DNA from: Brevirhabdus pacifica
GTDB taxonomy: Bacteria; Pseudomonadota; Alphaproteobacteria; Rhodobacterales; Rhodobacteraceae
DNA length: 64,000 nucleotides
NCBI RefSeq assembly: GCF_002797755.1
Contig: NZ_PGFI01000011.1
Coordinates: forward strand, 1,736,001-1,800,000
Direction of reading: 5' to 3'
This document shows positions 56,302 through 63,352 of this stretch, piece by piece. Position numbers and translations under genes: made by a program. Position 1 is the stretch's first letter, and every line of letters begins with the position of its first letter. The notes beneath the pieces are model-generated. The model was given only the letters and a program-made list of their open reading frames with translations. It searched no databases and had not been told where the DNA came from.

Positions 56302-57321
56302 CTAGGTGCAGGCAGGCTGTGCCGCATCTTCGACCCGGGCAAGCGCCTCCTCGACCAGGGCCACGCCCGCCCCTTCTCGATGGGCCCCCTCGGACAGGAC
56401 CCGCCGCCACGCGCGTGCGCCGGGACGGCCCAGGAACAACCCCAACATGTGCCGGGTGATCGAATGCAGCCGCCCGCCATCGGCAAGATGCGCCTCGATA
56501 TAGGGCAGCATGCGCCGCACTGTTTCCTCGGCGGTGATCGCCCCCTCCTCGCCGAAGATCCGGCGATCGGCGTCCAGCAGGATCTGCGCCGGTGCGTGAT
56601 AGGCCGCGCGGCCGATCATCACCCCGTCCATCCCCTGGGCCAGGAAGTGCTCGGCCTGGTCCAGGTCGGCGATGCCGCCGTTGATCGACATGTGCAGCGC
56701 CGGAAATGCCCGCTTCATCCGCAGCACCAGGTCATAGTCCAGCGGCGGCACGTCGCGGTTCTCCTTCGGGCTCAGCCCCTGTAGCCAGGCCTTGCGGGCA
56801 TGGATGGCGACCCGCCCGATCCCGGCCCCGACCATCGCCTCCAGGAAGGCCGGCAGGACCTCCTCGGGCTCCTGCTCATCAACGCCGATGCGGCATTTGA
56901 CGGTGATCTCGGGACCATCGGGGCCCGAGCCGCCCGGCACCGCCCCCTGCATGGCCGCGACGCATTCCGCCACCAGCCCCGGATCCTTCATCAGCACGGC
57001 CCCAAACGCCCCCGACTGCACCCGGTCCGAAGGGCAGCCGACATTGAGGTTGATCTCGTCATAGCCATAACCCACCGCGATGCGCGTCGCCTCGGCCAGC
57101 AGCTCGGGCTCGGAGCCGCCCAGCTGCAAGGCCACCGGATGCTCGGCCGGGTCATACCCCAGCAGCATCTCGCGCTTGCCGTGAACCACGGCCGGCGCGG
57201 TCACCATTTCGGTATAAAGCAGCGTGCGACGGCTCATCACCCGGTGCAGATAGCGGCAATGGCGGTCGGTCCAGTCCATCATCGGCGCAATAGATAATCT
57301 AGCGTGTTGATTTATTTGCAT
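56302..57321 (-). CDS. dusA: tRNA dihydrouridine synthase A
   Basis: Reduces uridine 20/20a in tRNA; 339 residues, TIM barrel with FMN. LSIAPMMDWTDRHCRYLHR at the N-terminus, LNVGCPSDRVQSGAFGA with the catalytic Cys, ITVKCRIGVDEQE and GIADLDQAEHFLAQGMDGVMIGRAAYHAP for FMN binding. The first ATG considered is 57321 (MQINQHARL). The integrase gene starts 114 bases upstream, pointing away from it, so an element has inserted at the 5' end of dusA, a known integration site; the first codons and the promoter may be supplied by the element. Confidence 0.94.
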   Translation of the reverse strand: MQINQHARLSIAPMMDWTDRHCRYLHRVMSRRTLLYTEMVTAPAVVHGKREMLLGYDPAEHPVALQLGGSEPELLAEATRIAVGYGYDEINLNVGCPSDRVQSGAFGAVLMKDPGLVAECVAAMQGAVPGGSGPDGPEITVKCRIGVDEQEPEEVLPAFLEAMVGAGIGRVAIHARKAWLQGLSPKENRDVPPLDYDLVLRMKRAFPALHMSINGGIADLDQAEHFLAQGMDGVMIGRAAYHAPAQILLDADRRIFGEEGAITAEETVRRMLPYIEAHLADGGRLHSITRHMLGLFLGRPGARAWRRVLSEGAHREGAGVALVEEALARVEDAAQPACT

Positions 57322-57330
57322 TTTTTGTGT
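57270..57330. other. Predicted integration site at the 5' end of dusA
   Basis: The dusA start region and the sequence up to the integrase promoter are the expected place of the attachment site of a dusA-type island. The core cannot be fixed without the other end of the element, which is outside the window. The AT-rich stretch 57289-57330 contrasts with the flanking GC-rich coding sequence. Confidence 0.4.
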
Positions 57331-57434
57331 ATCTTCAAACTGTTGGCGGCGGATGCTGCTACGCAGGAACACGCCCCAATATCCCCGAATTTGCCCCTCT
57401 ACGACGACTCATTGCACACACAGCGCACACGAAA

Positions 57435-58523
57435 ATGGCCTCCATCACCAAGCTCCCCTCCGGTGCCTACCGGGTCCAGATCAGACGAAAGGGCCGCTAC
57501 GCGAGCGAGACGTTCCTCCGCCGCGACGACGCCCATCGCTGGGCCCGCCAGGCGGAGACCCGGGTCGATCAGGGGCTGGCGCCTACAAGCACGTCCGTTT
57601 CCCGCCTCCAGACCTTTGGCGACCTCATCGATATTCATATAACCGATATGTGCGAGGTAGGGAAACCGCCGCGTCGCAGCAAGGCCGCCACGCTCACGAC
57701 GCTCAAGCGCGATCTGGGCAAGGAGAAGATCGGGCACCTCGACCGGCAGAAGCTGATCGACTACGGCAAGATGCGTGCGGAGCAAGGTGCGGGCCCGGTC
57801 ACTCTCGGGATCGATATCGGCGTGATCAAGATGATCATCACCCATGCCGCGGCTGTGCACGGGCTCGACATCTCTCCGGAACCCGTCGATCTGGCGCGCG
57901 TGGCGCTCAAACGTCTCGGCCTGATCGGCAAGGGCACAGAGCGGGATCGTCGCCCTACCACGGACGAGTTGAACCGCCTCTTCCGCTGCTTCGATGACAA
58001 CGAACGCCTGACCCTGCCGATGACGCGGATCGTCAAGTTCGCGGTGGCCACGGCCATGCGGCTCGACGAAATCTGCCGCGTCGAATGGACCGATCTCGAC
58101 GTCGACCGCCGGATGCTCATGATCCGCGATAGGAAGGACCCGCGCAACAAGACCGGGAACGACCAGCGGATCCCACTCTTCGCCGCCACGGGGTTCGATG
58201 CCTGGGCATTGGTCATCGAACAGGCCAAGGAACTCGGGCACGCAAGGGGCCGGATCTTTCCCTACAACTCGAAATCGGTCGGAACGGCCTTCCGGCGCGC
58301 CTGCGTCGAGGTCAGCGTGAAGGACCTGCATTTCCACGATTTGCGCCATGAGGGCACAAGCCGCCTGTTCGAGGCCGGCTTCGCCATTGAACAAGTCTCG
58401 CTGGTCACCGGCCACAAAGATTGGAAAATGCTGCGCCGGTACACGCATATCCGCCCGGAAACGCTGCACCGGCTCGCCGCGTCGCGCACCCCTTCCCCGC
58501 TCGAGACCCGCGCAGCCGAGTGA
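57435..58523 (+). CDS. Tyrosine-type site-specific integrase
   Basis: A 362-residue integrase. The N-terminal arm-binding domain ASITKLPSGAYRVQIRRKGRY is followed by the core-binding domain (about 55-160) and the catalytic domain with all residues of the family: Arg209 (ATAMRLDEI), Lys234 (DRKDPRN), His301 and Arg304 (HDLRHEG), His327 (GHKDW) and Tyr336 (RRYTH). The ATG at 57435 gives the family N-terminus; the frame is open to 57327. Adjacent to dusA and pointing into the element, so it is the integrase of the island. Confidence 0.95.
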   Translation: MASITKLPSGAYRVQIRRKGRYASETFLRRDDAHRWARQAETRVDQGLAPTSTSVSRLQTFGDLIDIHITDMCEVGKPPRRSKAATLTTLKRDLGKEKIGHLDRQKLIDYGKMRAEQGAGPVTLGIDIGVIKMIITHAAAVHGLDISPEPVDLARVALKRLGLIGKGTERDRRPTTDELNRLFRCFDDNERLTLPMTRIVKFAVATAMRLDEICRVEWTDLDVDRRMLMIRDRKDPRNKTGNDQRIPLFAATGFDAWALVIEQAKELGHARGRIFPYNSKSVGTAFRRACVEVSVKDLHFHDLRHEGTSRLFEAGFAIEQVSLVTGHKDWKMLRRYTHIRPETLHRLAASRTPSPLETRAAE

Positions 58524-58533
58524 TCCGAGAGTC

Positions 58534-58612
58534 AGAGGGGTGCCGTCCCGGCCCGTGACGGGTTTGGAGGTCGAGAGAGAGGCTTTCGGCCGCCCGTCGC
58601 GGGAGAAAACCC
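58534..58612 (+). promoter_or_regulatory. Structured leader, copy A (upstream of DUF932 gene)
   Basis: Begins 10 bases after the integrase stop with AGAGGGGTGCCG. Outer helix CCGTGACGGG (58553-58562) with CCCGTCGCGG (58593-58602), 10 pairs with one G-T. The 5' internal loop is TTTGGAGGT; the inner hairpin is CGAGAG/CTTTCG (58572-58588) with loop AGAGG. The ribosome-binding site GGAG (58602-58605) touches the foot of the helix, and the ATG comes 10 bases after it. Same element as copy B at 61045. Confidence 0.75.
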
Positions 58613-59803
58613 ATGAACACCGAGATTATCGATGCCGGGCGTGACATGAGCGGCGGCTACAAAGTGGATGTGTCGCGCGGCGAGAACGTGGACCGCGTTT
58701 CGTCGGAGTGGTTCTCGAGGCCGGATGACGAGCGGTATCTGTCGCTCGATGATCTCTTCGCATCCGTCAAAGGTCGGGCGGAGCGGAGCCGGACGCAGAC
58801 GGTTGAAAGTGCGGCGATCCGGGTCGAGGCGCATCGCGACAACCCGGAGAAGTTGGGGCTGCTCCTGCCGGGCGGGGATGAACCGATCGCGCCGACGCAT
58901 TGGTCCTTCGGCCAGCTTTCGAGCCTCGTCGGCGCACCCGCAGCCTATCTGCGGCAGCTTCCAGCGCCGCTGGCGGGCATCAACCTGCAGTACGGGCTGA
59001 CGAACCACCGCGCGGAGCAGGTCAAGACTATGGAGGTCGCGGATGGTCGCACGGAACTGCGCGCCGTGACAGGCCCCGACTACGGCCGCATCTACGACCA
59101 CGAACTTGTCTCCGCCGTGCAGCGCATCGCGGGCAACGGCACGGGCGACACGCGCTGGAAGGTGCCGGGCGTGCTCGACTGGTCCACCGGCATCTACAAC
59201 CCGCGCGTGGACGTGACGAAGGAAACGACGACGCTCTACGCCTCGGACCGCGACGTTTTCCTGTTCCTCGTCGACGACCTGAACCCAATCGAGGCGGGGC
59301 TGCTGCCCGACGGCTCGCCCGACCTCTATTTCCGGGGGTTCTATTGCTGGAATTCCGAGGTGGGCGCCAAGACGCTCGGCATCGCCAGCTTCTACCTGCG
59401 CGCGGTCTGTCAGAACCGCAACCTCTGGGGCGTCGAGGACTTCCAGGAGATCACGATCCGGCACTCGAAATACGCGGCCTCCCGTTTCGCGCACGAGGCC
59501 GCCCCGGCGCTCAGCCGCTTCGCCGAGTCCTCGCCCGCGCCCTTCATCGACGGCATCCGGGCGGCGCGGGAGAAGATCGTCGCACGGTCGGACGAGGACC
59601 GGCAGGATTTCCTGCGCAAACGCGGTTTCTCGAAGGCGGAGACGGGGCGGATCGTCGAGACGGTGCTGGCTGAGGAAGGCCGACCGCCCGAGAGCGTCTT
59701 CGACTTCGTACAGGGGATTACGGCGGTCGCACGGTCGAAGCCGCAGCAAGATGCGCGGCTGGTGATGGAGGGCAAGGCGAAGGTGTTGTTGGAGAAGGTA
59801 TGA
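58613..59803 (+). CDS. DUF932 plasmid/phage-type protein
   Basis: A 396-residue protein of the DUF932 (TIGR03299-like) family, common on alphaproteobacterial plasmids and integrative elements. Segments: WSFGQLSSLVGAPAAYLRQLP, LQYGLTNHR, RAVTGPDYGRIYDHELVSAVQRI, then FRGFYCWNSEVGAKTLGIASFYLRAVCQNRNLWG. The role is unknown; similar proteins are sometimes called anti-restriction or recombination associated without proof. Translated from the structured leader copy A. Confidence 0.85.
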   Translation: MNTEIIDAGRDMSGGYKVDVSRGENVDRVSSEWFSRPDDERYLSLDDLFASVKGRAERSRTQTVESAAIRVEAHRDNPEKLGLLLPGGDEPIAPTHWSFGQLSSLVGAPAAYLRQLPAPLAGINLQYGLTNHRAEQVKTMEVADGRTELRAVTGPDYGRIYDHELVSAVQRIAGNGTGDTRWKVPGVLDWSTGIYNPRVDVTKETTTLYASDRDVFLFLVDDLNPIEAGLLPDGSPDLYFRGFYCWNSEVGAKTLGIASFYLRAVCQNRNLWGVEDFQEITIRHSKYAASRFAHEAAPALSRFAESSPAPFIDGIRAAREKIVARSDEDRQDFLRKRGFSKAETGRIVETVLAEEGRPPESVFDFVQGITAVARSKPQQDARLVMEGKAKVLLEKV

Positions 59804-59877
59804 TTGCGTTGAATATGTAAGCTGTTCAAACTTTTATCGAGATAATCTCAAGCACTGAATGAAGATGTCGAGGGGCG

Positions 59878-60567
59878 CTATAACCCCTCGACCGTGAACT
59901 CGGGCGCACCTTGCCAGACCAGCTTCCAGCTCGCGCCCGGGCGGACATTCTGGATGATCCCCGGATCGAAGGCCACGAAGCAGCGTCCGCCCGGGTGACG
60001 CACGGATGGATAGATCAGCCCACGATACCCTTCTGCCCTCAAATCCGCGGCGAGACGCTGCCCCGCCGGATAGCCGTGCCCGGGGTCTGGGTCGAGCGCC
60101 GGATGCGCGTCCCCGTGCATATCTGGGAAATCCCCAATGAAATCCGCCAGCAGTTCCACGTAGCGTGCCTCGTCCTCGTAGCGGCCGATGAAGCCCAATT
60201 CACGGGTCCGGTGAAACCCAACTTCCTGCGCACTCGTCAGCATGTCCCAGGCGCAGTACCACGCACCGCGGTCGCCAGTGTTGAACCGGTTGCCCTTGGG
60301 CCTCGTGTAGGTGAATGCCGCGTTGATATGGCTCTGACCATAAAGGGTCAGGTCATGCGACCGCCGCGCGAAGGCGAGTTCGCGGCGGTCTAGCTCGGGG
60401 CTACCCTGCGCTTCGGCGATCAGGCGCGCACTGGTCTCGCCTTCGATCTCGGCGAGAATCGCGGCCTCCTCGTCGCTATCAACCAGCCCCCGCAGCACCG
60501 GCGGCTTGTGATGGGTCTCTGAGATCAGCCTGACAAGAGCACGGTCATTGACCGACGTGATCCTCAA
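59878..60567 (-). CDS. RES-domain toxin
   Basis: A 229-residue RES protein; the family degrades NAD+ and stops growth. GNRFNTGDRGAWYCAWDMLTS carries the conserved Arg, AQEVGFHRTRE the conserved Glu, and GLIYPSVRHPGGRCFVAFDP the Tyr/Ser C-terminal motif. The ATG overlaps the antitoxin stop (ATGA at 60564-60567). Longer than many RES proteins because of an N-terminal 60-residue region. Confidence 0.9.
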   Translation of the reverse strand: MRITSVNDRALVRLISETHHKPPVLRGLVDSDEEAAILAEIEGETSARLIAEAQGSPELDRRELAFARRSHDLTLYGQSHINAAFTYTRPKGNRFNTGDRGAWYCAWDMLTSAQEVGFHRTRELGFIGRYEDEARYVELLADFIGDFPDMHGDAHPALDPDPGHGYPAGQRLAADLRAEGYRGLIYPSVRHPGGRCFVAFDPGIIQNVRPGASWKLVWQGAPEFTVEGL

Positions 60568-60953
60568 ACCCCGCCCCGCAGCGCATCAACATAGCCCCGC
60601 ACGCGCAGGATCTTGGGCAATCCCCCTTCGATCATCGCGTCCACGGGCCGCGCACCGTCGAACTCCGGACCCCGGTTCGGCAGCTTCGCCCACTCCCGCG
60701 AGATCGGTTCGTTGAAGTAAAGCTCAAGCGACTTGTAAAGGCCGATCAGCGCGCTCAATCGCAGCATCTGGTCCCGCGTCAAATCCCCAGCAAAATCAGG
60801 CTTCTTCGCCCGCTTCCAGGTCGAGTCCGACATATCCGCCAGTGCCGCCGCCTCCCGCAAGGTGAGCGACCAGGCGTCCGCGATCCGAGCGAAGGCCTTG
60901 AGCGCGACCCCCTGCCGATCCGGCGCAGGACGTTCCAGAACAACGTTTTCCAT
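60564..60953 (-). CDS. Xre/MbcA/ParS-type antitoxin
   Basis: A 129-residue antitoxin: an N-terminal Xre-like helix-turn-helix (LTLREAAALADMSDSTWKRAKK, about 30-52) and a C-terminal toxin-binding domain (LSALIGLYKSLELYFNE, then PILRVRGYVDALRGG-like end). The ATG at 60953 follows AAGGAGC by 10 bases; an ATG at 60971 overlaps that ribosome-binding site and is rejected. Represses the pair through the operators in its promoter. Confidence 0.88.
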   Translation of the reverse strand: MENVVLERPAPDRQGVALKAFARIADAWSLTLREAAALADMSDSTWKRAKKPDFAGDLTRDQMLRLSALIGLYKSLELYFNEPISREWAKLPNRGPEFDGARPVDAMIEGGLPKILRVRGYVDALRGGV

Positions 60954-60983
60954 GTGTTTGCGCTCCTTCATAGCTTGACTGAT

Positions 60984-61025
60984 GATCTAAGTCCATATGG
61001 ATCGCATTGCAAGTCCATATGGACT
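60984..61025 (-). promoter_or_regulatory. Promoter and twin operators of the Xre-RES pair
   Basis: On the minus strand TTGCAA (61012-61007) and TAGATC (60989-60984) are 17 bases apart. The palindrome TCCATATGGA occurs twice, at 60992-61001 (inside the spacer) and 61014-61023, 22 bases centre to centre, so two dimers would bind on one face of the helix. The second copy is part of a perfect 14-base palindrome AGTCCATATGGACT. Confidence 0.85.
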
Positions 61026-61044
61026 ATTTGGTGCCTCCAGAGTA

Positions 61045-61123
61045 AGAGGGGTGCCGGGTTTTCCGTGACGGGTTTGGAGGTCGGGAGAGTGGCTCCCGGC
61101 TGGCCCGTCGCGGAGATATCCCG
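61045..61123 (+). promoter_or_regulatory. Structured leader, copy B (upstream of parB-like gene)
   Basis: AGAGGGGTGCCG, then outer helix CCGTGACGGG (61063-61072) with CCCGTCGCGG (61104-61113), 5' internal loop TTTGGAGGT, inner hairpin CGGGAG/CTCCCG (61082-61098) with loop AGTGG. The ribosome-binding site GGAG (61112-61115) lies at the helix foot and the ATG 10 bases after the helix, as in copy A. A 20-codon GTG frame inside (61066) ends at ATGA over the parB start. Confidence 0.75.
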
Positions 61124-63253
61124 ATGACCAAGCAACAGAAGATCACCCTCAGCGCCTCGCGCGACATTCCCTTCAACAAGCTGATGCTCAGCCAGTCGAA
61201 CGTGCGCCACGTCAAGGCAGGCGTGTCGATCGAGGAGCTGGCCGAGGACATCGCGCGGCGGACGCTGCTCAGCTCCATCACCGTGCGGCCTGTGCTGGAC
61301 GACAGCGGTGCCGAGACCGGCATGTACACGATCCCCGCCGGCGGGCGGCGGTTTCGGGCGCTGGAACTTCTCGTCAAGCAGAAGCGGATGAACAAGACCG
61401 CGCTGGTGCCCTGCATCGTGCGCACCGATGGCCTCGCCGAGGAAGACAGCCTAGCCGAAAACGTCCAGCGCGCGCCGCTGCATCCGCTCGACCAGTTCCG
61501 CGCCTTCCAGGCGATGCGCGAGAAGGGTCGCACAGAGGAGGAGATCGCCGCGGCCTTCTTCGTCTCGGCCAGCGTGGTCAAACAGCGGCTGAAGCTCGCC
61601 GCCGTGGCACCATCGCTGCATGATGCCTATGCCGAGGAGGAAATGACGCTCGACCAGCTCATGGCCTTCACTGTCAATCCCGATCACGCACGGCAGGAGC
61701 AGGTCTGGGACGCGCTGCAGCGGCACTATTCCCGGCAGCCTTACGAGATCCGCCGCATGCTGACCGAAGGCGCGGTGCGGGCTTCGGACAAGCGGGCGCA
61801 GTTCGTCGGGCTGGACGATTACGTCGAGGCCGGGGGCGAAATCCTGCGCGACCTGTTCCAGCAGGATGACGGCGGCTGGCTGCAGGATGCCGCCCTGCTG
61901 GACGTCATGGTGCGCGAGAAACTGGCCGAGGAGGCCGAGGCAGTCCGCGCCGAAGGCTGGAAATGGGTCGAGGTCGACACCGAGTTCCCCTATGGCCACA
62001 CCTTCGGGATGCGCCGGGTCCATGGCGAGGCGGTGCCGATGACCTGTGAGGAGGCCGCCAGCTACCAGGCGCTGAAGGCCGAATACGATGCGCTTGAGGC
62101 GGAGCATGCGGAGGCCGACGAGCTGCCCGACGAGGTCGATACCCGGTTGGGCGAAATCGAGGACGCGATGGAGGCGTTTGAGGCGCGTCCGATCCGGTTC
62201 GAGGCGGACGACCTCGCGCTGGCAGGAGCCTTCGTCAGCATCGACAGCTCCGGGCGGCTGCGGGTCGAGCGGGGCTACGTGCGGCCCGAAGATGAGCCGC
62301 TCGAGGAGGTAGAGGACACCGGCGAGGTCGCACCGCAAGCGGCGCAGGTCGAGGACACCGACGACACTGTCGCGTCTATTGCGGACGACGAGGAAGAGGA
62401 TGACGGCCTCAAACCGCTCTCCGACCGCCTCGTCATGGAACTGACGGCCCATCGCACCCTGGCCTTGCGCAATGCGCTGGCCCAGGACCCGCAGGTCGCC
62501 TTCCTCGCGGCGCTGCACGCGATGGTCCTGCGGCTCTTCTATCGCTACGCCGTCGACAGCTGCGTCGAGATCGAACCGCGCAACGCAGGTTTCGGATCGC
62601 AGGTGCCCGGCCTCGGCGACACGGCCTATGCGCAAGCCATCGAACAGCGCCACGAGACGTGGGCACGCAACCTTCCGAAAGCGCCCGAAGACCTCTGGGA
62701 GGTACTCACCGAGTTCGACAGCTGCAGCCGCGAGGCGCTCTTCGCCCAGTGCGTGGCAATGAGCGTGAATGCCGTCCACGACCCCTACCAGCGCCGCCCG
62801 CGCGCCATCGCGCATGCGGATGTGCTGGCCGGGACCGTCGGGCTCGACATGGCCAAAGCGGGCTGGACGGCCACGGGTGACAGCTACCTCGGTCGCGTGA
62901 CCAAGGCGCGCATCCTCGAGGCCGTGAGCGAGGCGAAGGGCGAGGACGCCGCCGACCGCATCGCGGGCCTGAAGAAGGCCGAGATGGTGACCGCCGCCGA
63001 GGACCTGCTCTCCGCCACCGGCTGGCTGCCGGACCCGCTACGCACACCGCGGCTGCCGGAAGAGGACGCTCCGGAGATCGAACTGGTCGACGATGCGGAC
63101 AGCGCCGATGGAGAACCTTCGGACGACGATCCTGAAAGCGGCGAAGCGCAATCGGCGGAAAACGGCGGCGAACCGGCTATCGGAGATTCCGACCCCATGG
63201 AGGAAGATGATCCCGTCGCCGGTGACGCTTTCGCCCGGACAGCCGCCGAGTGA
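61124..63253 (+). CDS. ParB/RepB-like DNA-binding protein
   Basis: A 709-residue protein. The N-terminal ParB nuclease-like domain (about 10-130) includes SQSNVRHVKAGVSIEELAEDI, AGGRRFRALELL (the usual GERRxRA reads GGRRFRA) and AENVQRAPLHPLDQFRAFQAM; a helix-turn-helix follows (TEEEIAAAFFVSASVVKQRLKLA, about 138-160). The long C-terminal part is acidic (PEDEPLEEVEDTGEVAPQA-type, VDDADSADGEPSDDDPESGE). No parA gene is adjacent. Proteins of this size and type are found on alphaproteobacterial plasmids and elements; regulation rather than partition is possible. Translated from leader copy B. Confidence 0.88.
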   Translation: MTKQQKITLSASRDIPFNKLMLSQSNVRHVKAGVSIEELAEDIARRTLLSSITVRPVLDDSGAETGMYTIPAGGRRFRALELLVKQKRMNKTALVPCIVRTDGLAEEDSLAENVQRAPLHPLDQFRAFQAMREKGRTEEEIAAAFFVSASVVKQRLKLAAVAPSLHDAYAEEEMTLDQLMAFTVNPDHARQEQVWDALQRHYSRQPYEIRRMLTEGAVRASDKRAQFVGLDDYVEAGGEILRDLFQQDDGGWLQDAALLDVMVREKLAEEAEAVRAEGWKWVEVDTEFPYGHTFGMRRVHGEAVPMTCEEAASYQALKAEYDALEAEHAEADELPDEVDTRLGEIEDAMEAFEARPIRFEADDLALAGAFVSIDSSGRLRVERGYVRPEDEPLEEVEDTGEVAPQAAQVEDTDDTVASIADDEEEDDGLKPLSDRLVMELTAHRTLALRNALAQDPQVAFLAALHAMVLRLFYRYAVDSCVEIEPRNAGFGSQVPGLGDTAYAQAIEQRHETWARNLPKAPEDLWEVLTEFDSCSREALFAQCVAMSVNAVHDPYQRRPRAIAHADVLAGTVGLDMAKAGWTATGDSYLGRVTKARILEAVSEAKGEDAADRIAGLKKAEMVTAAEDLLSATGWLPDPLRTPRLPEEDAPEIELVDDADSADGEPSDDDPESGEAQSAENGGEPAIGDSDPMEEDDPVAGDAFARTAAE

Positions 63254-63296
63254 CCTTCGAGCAGGTCAGAGCTCCTTCCCCCGAGTTCCGGCAACC

Positions 63297-63327
63297 GGGG
63301 TCCGCCAGAAATGGCGGGCCCCTTTTT
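63297..63327 (+). terminator. Intrinsic terminator with GAAA tetraloop
   Basis: GGGGTCCGCCA-GAAA-TGGCGGGCCCC (11 pairs with one G-T, GNRA loop) followed by TTTTT, between the parB-like gene and the primase-like gene. Confidence 0.85.
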
Positions 63328-63352
63328 CTATCCACGACAGGAGGCACAAAGC

